Shown here in pieces: positions 10,872 through 20,166 of a stretch of DNA of 64,000 nt. The stretch covers positions 38,994,464 to 39,058,463 of the forward strand of contig NC_053139.1 of assembly GCF_016808335.1 (NCBI RefSeq), read 5' to 3'. This DNA is from Panicum virgatum. Lineage: Eukaryota; Streptophyta; Magnoliopsida; Poales; Poaceae. The stretch's first letter is position 1. The number at the start of each line of letters is the position of its first letter. The notes under the pieces are model-generated. The model saw nothing but the letters and a program-made list of their open reading frames with translations, was not told the DNA's origin and made no database searches. A program made the position numbers and the translations under genes.

Positions 10872-11207
10872 GATCTTTGTAGCAGCCGCGCTTGGGCGGC
10901 GGCGCGCCGCCCACAGAACCAGCTGCAGAGGACAAGCTCAAGCCTCAAGCTAAGCAGCGGCACGGCTGAGGCTCGCAACTCCCGGGGGAGAGCCATCGCA
11001 ACTCGATCGAATCCGCGCGAGGCAACTTCAGATAGGAGAAAAGGCCCCTCCGCTGCCATCCTTGCTGCTGCACGGTTTTCTGGCGACCAGCTCCGACGAC
11101 GGCGCGGCTAGGGGAGGCTGGGGATTGGGGTGGCGGCACTAGGGCTGGAACCGCCCGTGTCGCCCTTGGGGCCTGGGGAGCGACGCGGAGGCGTTTAGTC
11201 TCCCTAT
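10872..11207. other. GC-rich spacer, no gene recognised
   Basis: This 336-bp stretch is GC-rich and has short overlapping frames on both strands (60-80 codons) with no recognisable motif. It could be a relic of a gene's 5' region. Confidence 0.3.
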
Positions 11208-11607
11208 TTTGTTTACAACCTAATTATAACTATATGTTGACAATAAAAAGGGGGCGTACCCAGTGCCGTAGGCTTCTCGCACTGTGCGGGGTCTGGGGAA
11301 GGGTTATTAACTATATGTCGACTATGTTTAACCAAAATTTCTGGCTCCCCCCTACTTGTACTCTTCAGTCACTGGTCCCTGCTTCCTTCTTCCATGAAAC
11401 CCAGTGCTTGTCTGCTGGTTCTCAGCTCACTCGTTCCAGAAAGAAGTGACAGTGACTGATGGTGCATACTGGAGTTTGTTGTTGACAGCACTCAGCTTTC
11501 ACACGCAGGTCCACGAATGTGTTCAAGGTTTGCATGAGGCCAAAATCCTGCAAGTAAACATGTAATGAAATAAGCTTAGTGATTTGAACCATTCGTAAAA
11601 AAAGGTA
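11208..11607. repeat. Dispersed duplicate of 51308-51680
   Basis: About 370-400 bp is closely similar to the 3' end and last-intron edge of the LPP gene at 51308-51680, in the same orientation. Shared stretches include AATTATAACTATAT, the whole last exon, and AACATGTAATGAAATAAGCT. The interior differs by indels near the C-rich run of the source. Confidence 0.85.
11369..11547 (-). pseudogene. Duplicated last exon of the lipid phosphate phosphatase gene
   Basis: It reads on the minus strand from a conserved CTGCAG acceptor at 11548-11553 to TGA at 11371-11369. It matches LPP exon 7 (51622-51441) along its whole length. One codon is lost in frame. A CGA codon has become TGA about 20 codons into the exon, so even the fragment cannot encode the full tail. 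None of the six upstream exons is present nearby. It is a gene fragment and not a second gene. Confidence 0.85.
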
Positions 11608-11715
11608 AAAATATGCATGAGGCCAAAATCTTGCAATTAAAAATCGAGCACGGTGAAAAAAGAAAATATTTTTTTATTTTTATTCACATTGGAAATATTA
11701 TTTTAACACGCTAAA

Positions 11716-11893
11716 AGAATGATGCCTGACATAGGTGACGGACTAAAACTACCATAGCTGATGGGCTAATACTGATACCCGTCACCTTTGTGGTGCATAG
11801 GTGACGGCTTCAGCCCCTCACTTTCGAGTAGTCACCAGTGATGTGATAAAGGTGATGGACATAATGTCCGTCACCTTAGGGAAATGATGCCTG
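11716..11893. mobile_element. Probable MITE with GTGACGG/CCGTCAC motifs
   Basis: The segment contains CATAGGTGACGG twice and its inverse CCGTCACC twice, and it is flanked by GATGCCTG-type sequence on both sides. Such GTGACGG inverted motifs mark non-autonomous DNA transposons in grass genomes. I could not fix a TSD, so the superfamily is left open. Confidence 0.4.
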
Positions 11894-12062
11894 TCAATAT
11901 ATGTTTTTTTACATAGTGAGTTTATGATGTTGTTTTGCTAAGGCACATTGGCATCACCTGTTTATGTACATATATTATCAAATTATCAACAGGTTTTAAG
12001 CACTGATATTCTCACTCTCAGGTTCTGCTACATGCCACCCTTCAATGGGAAATGTGAGGTTC

Positions 12063-13697
12063 CATAGCAACAAATGGGACGTGGTGTCATCGTGATTGGT
12101 GAGAAGAGATCTGGCCATGATGAACACAATAAGACTGCCCGGCAAGGAGAGACACCAAAGAAGGAAATGAGGCCCGAGAATCTCGAGGCTGAGAGGATTA
12201 CTCAAGATGATGGAGACACGAAGGTAACTATATAAACCCTAAAGTATATAATACATTTCCTCTCCCTTTCTCAAAGATCAAAGCCATGGAAACAAACAGC
12301 TTAATCACATTCTGTACACAGAATGTCTAGGGTACCCAAGAGGTCAACAAGCGAAGTAAATCTTCAAGTGGCACCCCATCAAAGCCCAAGGACGACAGCG
12401 ATGGTAAGAACATTGTATAGCTGAGATTCCCTGTAATTTTAATTGTTTTTCTTGCATGAACTAAAATACCCCTTTCAGATGATCTTGAAGGTGGGTTCTC
12501 ACAAACAAAGGATGGTGCGCCTCGCCCTGCTTTAAAGAGGCTAAGAAGGGGCCTGCGAAGATTTACAAATGCTGAAGGAATTGAAAAATACATGGTAACC
12601 ATTATGTCCTTTTCCGTTTTACCCCACACATAGGCTTTAGGGAGTAAATCAGTAATGATCACTACAGTGGCGGATCTAGAATTGAAACTTAGGGTATGCC
12701 ATATCAAAATTTTAACATACAATTCGGTATTCGATACAATCTAAAAAAATTCGGTGCACAATAAAAAATTCCACGAGTAATTCGGTATACATGTAATTAG
12801 GTTCAATACTTGCATAGATTATAATATAAATAGTAGAAGCACATTAAAGATGTGTTTGATTGAGCTGTGACTTTTGAAAAAGCTGTTGTGAGCTGTGGGC
12901 CATGGAAAAACAGCTGTGAAAAAAATCAGAAGGCCATTTGGTTGGGCAGCTGTAATTTTTTATCAAAAAACTATTAAGGGAACCCACATATCATCCACAA
13001 TCATCCTGATGCGGCCCTCTTGAGGAAGGGGAGCGGCGTGGGGAGGGTGCGGAGCCTCAACGACGATGAGGGCAGAGACACGCGCTCATCAGAGCAGGGC
13101 CGCGCACCCGCCAGACAAGGGTTGTGGTGCGCTGGCGGGAGGGGAGGGGAGGGGCGCCGAGGAAGCGGTCGCGAGTGGGAGGAGAGAGCGACGTAAGAAA
13201 AAGAACACAAACCGGTATCTACATAATCAATGGCAAGTGGGTAATTTGTATGCCCAACAACCAGTAAAAGTAGGAGAAAATGCTTTTGGATATGTACTAG
13301 TGAAAAGCTGGCTTTGGAAAAAAAAATATTGCCACTGGTAGAAGCAAGACTAATTTTAGAAGATTGTAAACTATATCATAAACCTTATGTCTCCCAATTT
13401 GAATTAGAACTGAGAGGTCAACAAGATTGGTAAGACCTATGAAGCTGCCCTCATGTCTAGTGTCATCAATATAATTATCAAATTGTACTTCAAATTTAAT
13501 TAATCCCAATCAAAAAAGTCATTAGAAAGAAAAGTGCTGGCTTAGGGTATGCCACGGCATACCCTGGCTACCCACTGGGTCCGCCAGTGGATCACTATGC
13601 TTTGTTTCTCTAGAATTTCTCTGATATCATTTTGGCAGTATCATGCCTCTTGTTCACTAAATCAGTGATGCCTCTGTTTTAACCCCAGAGGGTATAA
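12063..13697 (+). CDS. Unidentified spliced gene, 3' part
   Basis: Three exons with matching phases are visible: 12063-12223, 12331-12403 and 12479-12594. Each is bounded by AG and GT. A short terminal exon at 13689-13697 would add two residues and a stop. The joined frame encodes a hydrophilic, Lys/Arg/Glu-rich polypeptide (GETPKKEMRPENLEAE, ALKRLRRGLRRFTNAE), which suggests a nuclear or nucleic-acid-associated protein. I do not recognise the family. The 5' exons were not found. Phase agreement over three introns argues for a real gene or recent gene relic. A hAT-type element fills most of the last intron. Function and expression are unknown. Confidence 0.5.
12665..13589. mobile_element. Non-autonomous hAT element (925 bp)
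   Basis: The ends are CAGTGGCGGATC and, inverted, CACTGGCGGACC. The flanking 8-bp direct repeats GATCACTA (12657-12664 and 13590-13597) are perfect. An 8-bp TSD plus these inverted ends is the hAT signature. It has no transposase frame. It lies in the last intron of the unidentified gene at 12063-13697. Confidence 0.85.
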
Positions 13698-14091
13698 TGC
13701 TTCTTTGGACTTCGAGACCGATGCTTGCGACCGATTTTTGGAGGAGCGCTGCAGCAGTATAATCCCATTGTTCTTGTGCAGTAGAATTTACACGTGCTAC
13801 GTAGGTGTGTTTGTAAATAGTTTAGTGGTTGATTTGCTATTTGTTTGTAAGTAGGTGTTCCTCGTTCTTAAAATGTTGAGCTTCAGGCGGTGAGTGTGTG
13901 TATAGCTGGCCTGTGAGCCTGCAATGTTGGAGGGGTTAAGAAGGGCCGATTATTTTGGTGCGCAGAGTGCTCCTGTCGTAACTGTTAGGGCCTTAAACTT
14001 TTTCGTCCTCATGCCGTAACTTCCCGTTGCATTCGAGGGTGATGTGTATTCAGATTTGGATACAACCAGTTGAAATTGTTGATACCTGAGA
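13698..14091. other. Probable 3' UTR and spacer
   Basis: Directly downstream of the predicted stop, T/G-rich DNA carries no reading frame of note. It may be the 3' untranslated region of the unidentified gene. No other feature is seen. Confidence 0.3.
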
Positions 14092-14375
14092 CTAAAGTTT
14101 AGTCCGGTCACATCATATGTTTGGATACAAATTGAGAGTATTAATATAGGCTAATTATAAAACCAATTGCATAAATGAGACGAATTCATTAAGTCTAATT
14201 AATTCTTAATATGTGCTAACGATGAATTAATTAGACTTAATGGATTCGAATTAATTAGACTTAATGGATTCGTCTCATGAACTAGCTTTCATTTATGCAA
14301 TTGGTTTTCTAATTAGTCTGTATTTAATACTTTTAATTGTTGTCTAAACACAGGATGTGATAGGACTAAATTTAG
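14092..14375. mobile_element. MITE with CTAAA-TTTAGTCC ends
   Basis: Inverted ends CTAAAGTTTAGTCC / CTAAATTTAGTCCTA continue for about 35 bp on each side. The interior is AT-rich with a direct repeat of about 25 bp (AATTAGACTTAATGGATTCG) near 14225-14272. It looks like a common small grass MITE. No clean TSD was found. Confidence 0.65.
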
Positions 14376-15188
14376 CCTCCCCGTCCAAGGAACCCCTCTG
14401 ATAACGTACCTGCTTGTGTTCGTTGACGATGCAGGTGATTCCGTCGCCTGCGGATACCTTGCTTTGACTGACGGGCGAGCCTCGCCTTGCCCGCCGCGGA
14501 GAGCCGATTCGGCTTGCTTTCAAAAATTTGCATGCACAAGTTGATGCGGCCAGAGAAGCGTGTTTTCTTTTGTGCAGCCTGGCAGCAGAGGTTCCAGACG
14601 CACCCCCCCCCCCCCCCCCCCTCCTTATTTAAAGGGCCGTTGAGTCGTCGGCACATGGACATGGACCTTTGTCCCAATTAAATTTATTTCTCGCCTTCTG
14701 TTACGATATTATCTCTCATAGCCTAATGCTGATGTTGCCACTTGCCAGACATACAATTCCAGGTTTATGTTGTCAGACATGTTGTTTGCGTAATGTTTAA
14801 GCCTGCCTTGTACAGACTGTATTGTTGAAATTGAGTGACAGTTATGTAAAATGATTACGAATTTACGATTTGGTTACACGGAATGTACAACAGCAAACTA
14901 GTATAGTATCGTTGTGTTGCTGCTGGGGTCCGGCAAAGCAACAGAGGCCACCGTTGAGACTTGTCTTGCTTGAGTGGATTTGACATTTGAGCCTAGCTGC
15001 CTTATAAGCTGGCGCAGCGCATTCTTTCTTTGATTCGCTTCTGCACCACGGTCCTGTGGGTTACCTTTAACCACTCCAACAATCTCGACAAACTAGTTTG
15101 ACGATGATGTTCCCGTTTCAGCATGATGCCTCTCTCGATTCCTATTGGGAGTTGAGTTGAAAATAGCATCTGTTCTTGGCTTGTTGAG
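14376..15188. other. Spacer with a C homopolymer
   Basis: No gene is recognised. A run of about 19 C lies at 14603-14621. Reading frames here are short and lack motifs. Confidence 0.5.
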
Positions 15189-15332
15189 TAGGGGCGGAGC
15201 CAGTGAGGGGGCAGGGGGGCTCGAGCCCCCTACCTCCAAGAACTCCATTAGAGGCAAAGGGGAAGAAGAAAGAGGAGAGAGGGGAAAGGAGGAGGAAGAA
15301 GCCCCTTGGTGCTGGGATTGGCTCCGCCACTA
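15189..15332. mobile_element. Small hAT-type MITE (144 bp)
   Basis: The ends TAGGGGCGGAGCC and, inverted, TAGTGGCGGAGCC match the hAT elements at 12665 and 61938. The flanking octamers TTGTTGAG and CTATTGAG agree at 6 of 8 positions, fitting an aged 8-bp TSD. Confidence 0.65.
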
Positions 15333-16181
15333 CTATTGAGCATGCATGTCGCTGTCAATCCCACATCGTGAAGCGGGTCAGCCACGTTCGTTCTAGCACT
15401 TGTTTCTCCACCACGGCCATTGCCTCATCGGCCAAGGCAATCAAACATAGGCTAACAACACTATACATTTTTTTTCATATAGTTGTGTTTTACAATGAAA
15501 CCTACACAGGCATGAATGCATGATACACTATAGTCCGGTTGAAAATACATGCCTGTCAATACAAGGTGAAGAGACAATAATTTCTATGGAAATGGAAATA
15601 TGGTATTTCAAAGGAAACCAGGTAATTAAATCTTTTTTGAAAGATTCCTAGTGAATCTAATAATATCTATCTTACATTGTTAATCAAAGTAATATTTTAT
15701 ATAGAGATGGTCATAGTTAGAGAAAAAAATTAGAGCACCCCGAATCGTAAAATGACATGTATTTGGAACAAGTATTCACAAGGAGTGGTTGATGAATTGG
15801 GTTCAGTATTCATCTTCTGAACAAGCCTCGCCGTGCATCTTCTAACGTGAATTATCTGATCGAACATCAATACAATGCAAGAAAAGAAAAAAAAAGAAAG
15901 CAGAGATCAGAGCAGAGGGGCACGTGAAGGAGTTGCCATTCTTAACAAGTGGACTCGAGATGCATCTTTTTCCACGTATTTTCTGTTGAGCATGAGCAGG
16001 TCCGATCCGGTCCCGTCCTTCAAATCGACCACTTGTATGTGCAACACAAACGTGATGGGGGTAACTATACCGGTTTCAACATGACACGTTGACGCGCCAA
16101 CTCCAATTGGGATAAATCGATCCGTCCTGTTGCATTCATTGCAACCGATCACCTATATTGTGTTACAGCAACAAACTCTGG
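15333..16181. other. Spacer, nothing recognised
   Basis: AT-rich DNA with only short reading frames and no conserved motif, inverted ends or tandem array that I can see. Confidence 0.4.
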
Positions 16182-16511
16182 GGCGTGTTTGGTAAACTGT
16201 CAAATCAAGTTTTAAAAAAGACGAACGTCCGTATGGAATACTAAATGTAGTCTATTTGCGAAACTTTTTCAGGGATGGATGTAACTTTTTGAGATGAATC
16301 TAATGACAGTAATTAATTGATGATTTGCTACAGTGATTCTACAGTACCATCCTCTAATCGCGCGTCAAAGACCTCATTAGATTCGTCTCGCGATTTACAC
16401 GGGGATTGTGGAGGTGATTTTGTAATTAGACTTCATTTGATACTCTAAATTAGTAGTCAAATGGCCAAAAAGATTTCGCGAAATTTTTTACAGCCTCAAC
16501 CAAACACAGCC
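16182..16511. mobile_element. MITE with GGCNGTGTTTGG ends
   Basis: The left end GGCGTGTTTGGT and the right end, inverted, GGCTGTGTTTGGTT bound 330 bp. The interior holds CAGTGATTCTACAGTACC and CTCGCGATTTACA, phrases typical of an abundant grass MITE class. No TSD was resolved. Confidence 0.65.
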
Positions 16512-16782
16512 ATCACTAGTGGCACGCTCCGAGAATTGTCTCGACTCTGATGAAGCGTGTCCTGAGACGAATTTTCTATTCCAGCCGTGCTCATCTTGGA
16601 AATCATCTCAGAAAAATTATCATGTGCTAGTAGAAACGTTCACGCGCGTCGGCTATTATAGTCTACTCTAGTTATTAGTTAACACACGGGCGCGCGCACA
16701 CGAGGTCGACCTTGTTAGAGTAGGAGTTGTATTAGACTAGGACTAGAATATTGTACTCCAAGTACGTTCCTTAGATTAGGCT

Positions 16783-17140
16783 CTTGTTTAGGCGCAAAAC
16801 TTTACATTCCAAATGGCTATAAATTTTACATCAAATATCTGGACACATGCATAGAGTATTAAATATGGATAAAAAAACCAATTGCACAGTTGCGAGACGA
16901 ATCTTTTGAGCCTAATTGTGCCATGATTTGATAATGTGGTGTTACAGTAAATATTTGCTAATGACAGATTAATTAGGCTTAATAATTTCATCTCGCAGTT
17001 TACGTGCGGAATCTGTAATTTATTTTGTTATTAGTCTACGTTTAATACTTCAAATGTGTATACGTATATTTTAAAAAAAATTATACCTCTAAGCCAAATC
17101 TTTACATTCAAAACTTTACAAAGGTCTGTTTAGTTCCAAA
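16783..17140. mobile_element. MITE-like segment
   Basis: AT-rich and non-coding. CTTGTTTAGGCGCAAAACTTTA is at the left, and CTTTACAAAGG-TCTGTTTAGTT at the right approximates its inverse. The interior has the TAGGCTTAATAATTTCATCTCGC type of sequence seen in small grass DNA transposons. Boundaries are uncertain. Confidence 0.4.
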
Positions 17141-17189
17141 ATTCTAAAAAGTGGCCCGATTTCAAAAATTTTAGAATTGTGGGTGCATC

Positions 17190-17585
17190 CAATGTACAAA
17201 ATAGCCTGCTAATAGCCTGATATTAGTTTTTTAGGAGACCTACCGCTACGCTATACAACATTTGTCCACTATATCCGCTAAAGGGGGTTTTACAGGATTT
17301 AGCAGTAATAAATGTCCGCTAAAGATTTATTCAAAAGAAATAAAGAATCAATATAACTAGAGTGGATCATAGACAAAGCAGTAGAGGCACAGTTGGACAG
17401 TCAAGATATGTGTTGAGTCTATTTTTAGAGTGTTAGACCAATAATTCTTCTAAATTTATATGTAATTATTGATTATTTTATTATTCCGCTAAATGATTTA
17501 TCTTCTGCTATAGCTTTTGCTATAGCTCTTGTAGTTTTTTGAAAGGGCTTCCGCTAAATATCTTAGCCCGCTATTTTTTACATTG
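17190..17585. mobile_element. Non-autonomous hAT element (396 bp)
   Basis: The ends CAATGTACAAAATAGC and, inverted, CAATGTAAAAAATAGC are flanked by GGTGCATC (17182-17189) and AGTGCATC (17586-17593), a 7-of-8 TSD. It has no transposase frame. The ends are related to those of the 942-bp element at 18519-19460, so both belong to one family. Confidence 0.8.
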
Positions 17586-17932
17586 AGTGCATCTAAACAA
17601 GGCTTCGGACTAGGACTAGAGGAGTATGTAATTAGAGTAGGACTAGAACACTATGAACCTGAACTATATAATTTTGGTATAGGGATCGATCCTAGAGGTC
17701 AAGCCACTGCAACAAACCAATAAGATGTGCAAAACAGTTCCACAATAATATTTTCTACACATCAGCTATAGCCCTACGGATGAAACATGTAAGGCCAACC
17801 AGTACCCCTCCAGTATAAGATCGAGGGCTTGTGGGATGGAAGATCGAGGGCTTGTGGGATGGAACACACATCAGAGCAAAGAGTTCCACTCGGGGGAGAG
17901 AACAAGGCAGAGCAAAGAAAAGAGAGAGCTGG

Positions 17933-19483
17933 ATGGGGCTTGATGCGCTGGCCGTGGCGCCAGCAGCGGCCACGAGTGTCTCCATGTGGGCATTGTACGA
18001 GCACTGGGCCGCGCGCTACGAGGTGGCTCGCGATGCCGGCGAAAAGCTCTGCCGCTTCGCCATCTTCAAGGACACGGTGCGCTGCATCTACGCCGGCCAC
18101 CCGGGGCATAGACACTATGTGCTTGGCCTCAACGGCTTCGCAGACATGACGCCCGAGGAGCTCCGGGCCGGCTTCTCCCGCGAGAGGCCCGCCGATGGCG
18201 GAGAGCGCCACGTTGACGCCGGCGGGAACACTTCAACATCACGCCGCAAGCCGAGGGCGATGAACCACCAGACGTCGTCGACTGGCGCACGAAGGACTGC
18301 CTCGGCCAAGAGGCTAGGCAATTGTGGTTCATGCTGGGCTTTCACAGCTGTAGCAGCAGTGGAAAACTTGAACGCCATCAACGACGTGTACTTCTGGATA
18401 CTGAAGAACTCTCACAGAGAGAAATGGGGACAGAACAGCTACATGAGGCCGCTCCTTGACTTCGACAACACCGATCTGGGTACGGGTACGTGCGGCATCC
18501 TATTGGATGTTTCTTACCCAATGTTTAAAATAGTGGACTAAAGTAAACGGTTGGTGTTTGTAGATGCTAGAAAATGCTATAGCGGACTACAGCCTAACTA
18601 ATACATTTAGTGGTTCCATAAATACAATGTATTGAGAAATCAGCCCACTAACCTTAACACCATATTTTTTTAGACATTATACTCACATTACACAAAAAAA
18701 AATCTTCACATACACACTAATATGAGAAACCAACTTTATACGGGAAAGCAACTCTTTATTTATCATAACTTACTACAACATAAGACTCTTGCACTCTTTA
18801 TCTGGCTATCCTACCATAATACTACTACACTACATGGCAACCTTATCATCTCCTACTTGAGACTTCTTATACCATGGTGTGGCAACAGGGGAGGAGAGCA
18901 CCCATATTTATAGGACTCTATGGCTCATATGATTTTGTCATGTATCCATCTTCTACACACTTCTTTACAAAATATTTAACTCTAAAATTTTCTCATATTT
19001 ATCTAACCATACAAATATCTAATTTCTAGAGTATTCTGTATTTCACCATGAAGCATGGTAACCATGATTCATGCATACTCTATAATCTTCTAGAAGCTTC
19101 TCACAATTATGCATTTATACTTCAACATCATGCATAAATCTATGAGAATTTTGCATATAAATATGAAATCAAGCAAATTTTATGTACTGAAGTCCGTCTT
19201 GGACTTCATCCATTCCCTAGTTATATCATTGACTAAATTTTATAAATGACAAAGTTCAATAGTAAACTAACAATAAATAAAGACTAATTTATATGATTTA
19301 GCTGGCTAAATAATCCTTAATTTAGCGGCTATAATAGGATATAGATGTCTATTAGCGGATTTAGTGTTTTATAGCTAAGAGAAGGATATCTTAATTTTCT
19401 CCTCTCTCAAAAGCTATAGTAAACTGTAGCGGTGGTTATAGTCAACTATTTAGAACTTTGTTCTTACCCCCACCTTAGATGAG
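17933..19483 (+). pseudogene. Papain-family cysteine protease, decayed
   Basis: Family: C1A plant cysteine proteases, made as proenzymes with an I29 inhibitory prodomain. Visible parts are a prodomain-like start (MWALYEHWAARYE, FAIFKDTVRCI, LGLNGFADMTPEELR), the active-site cysteine motif GNCGSCWAF at about 18322, the C-terminal active-site Asn region WILKNS at about 18395, and the end motif CGILLDVSYP at 18490-18520. Defects: no signal peptide; the maturation-site motif PPDVVDWRTK lies in another frame, so two compensating frameshifts are needed; about 100 or more residues with the catalytic His are missing between AVENLNAIN and YFWILKNS; and a hAT element interrupts the last codons. After removing the hAT and one TSD copy, the frame would end at TGA 19481-19483. 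Confidence 0.8.
18519..19460. mobile_element. Non-autonomous hAT element (942 bp) in the protease 3' end
   Basis: The ends are CAATGTTTAAAATAGTGGAC and, inverted, CAAAGTTCTAAATAGTTGAC. A perfect 8-bp TSD TTCTTACC is at 18511-18518 and 19461-19468. The TSD lies in the Ser-Tyr-Pro codons of the protease tail. The interior is AT-rich with no transposase frame. Confidence 0.85.
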
Positions 19484-19927
19484 GACTACTAGGCGCGTTC
19501 GTTGTTATGATGTTATGTTACCCGCTTAGTTTCTCGTCTATTGTACTATGGGCTAGCTTGCTGCCGTGAGAGCGAGGAGACCTGTTGCGCTCCTCGATCT
19601 CCGTGTTAGTCTGTCGATCATGGGCTCGTTGCCCAGGTTGGAGACTAGTGTCTCTCTGAGGTAGTTTTAGTTAGCGTAGGGGTCCTCCACTTTAATTTGT
19701 TCTCGTCGTCTATTCAGTGTGTGTGCCGCTGTAATCGGGTGCTCCAACTTAATCTATGAATGAATGATTTCGGTGTTTGTCTATATGAAAATGTCGTGTT
19801 CTTGGCGACTCGGAGAAATGTGTGTGTTGTCAGAGTGAGCGGTGGCATCGTGTAGTTTGGTTTCCCGAAGACAACTAGCGAACGGATGGTGTAGCAGAGG
19901 CAATGGCATCACGTACAACATCACTTC
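19484..19927 (+). other. Likely 3' UTR of the decayed protease gene
   Basis: It follows the protease stop without a break and has no coding signal. It contains AATGAATGATTT, which could act as a near-upstream polyadenylation element. It ends where the Ale-like retroelement is inserted. Confidence 0.4.
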
Positions 19928-20071
19928 TATTAGAGATATGTATAGTTGACTTGCTTTGTACTCTAAGTCTTGTAGACTCTTACTTGTACATCAAGCCGTC
20001 TCAGCTATATATATGAAAGGTCACCCCCCAATCAGGGTGTGTGGTGTTTCCCCAATCTCTATATCTCTACA
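19928..20071 (+). repeat. 5' LTR of the Ale-like element
   Basis: 144 bp ending TCTCTACA. It contains a TATA-like CTATATATATGAAAGG near 20007 and differs from the 3' LTR at only a few sites, so the insertion is fairly young. Confidence 0.9.
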
Positions 20072-20085
20072 TGGTATCAAGAGTC
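20072..20085 (+). other. Primer-binding site of the Ale-like element
   Basis: TGGTATCAAGAGTC directly after the 5' LTR is an initiator tRNA-Met type site with small changes from TGGTATCAGAGC. Confidence 0.75.
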
Positions 20086-20166
20086 CGGGCCTAGTTTCCT
20101 GGTCCCACCCCTTCCGCAACCCTAACTCCCGTGCGCCGCCGCCGCACTGGTCCCTGACCTAGCGCC

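Noticed and set aside
11369..11547. Second functional LPP gene
   Set aside because: Only the last exon is present and it contains a stop; no other LPP exon lies nearby.
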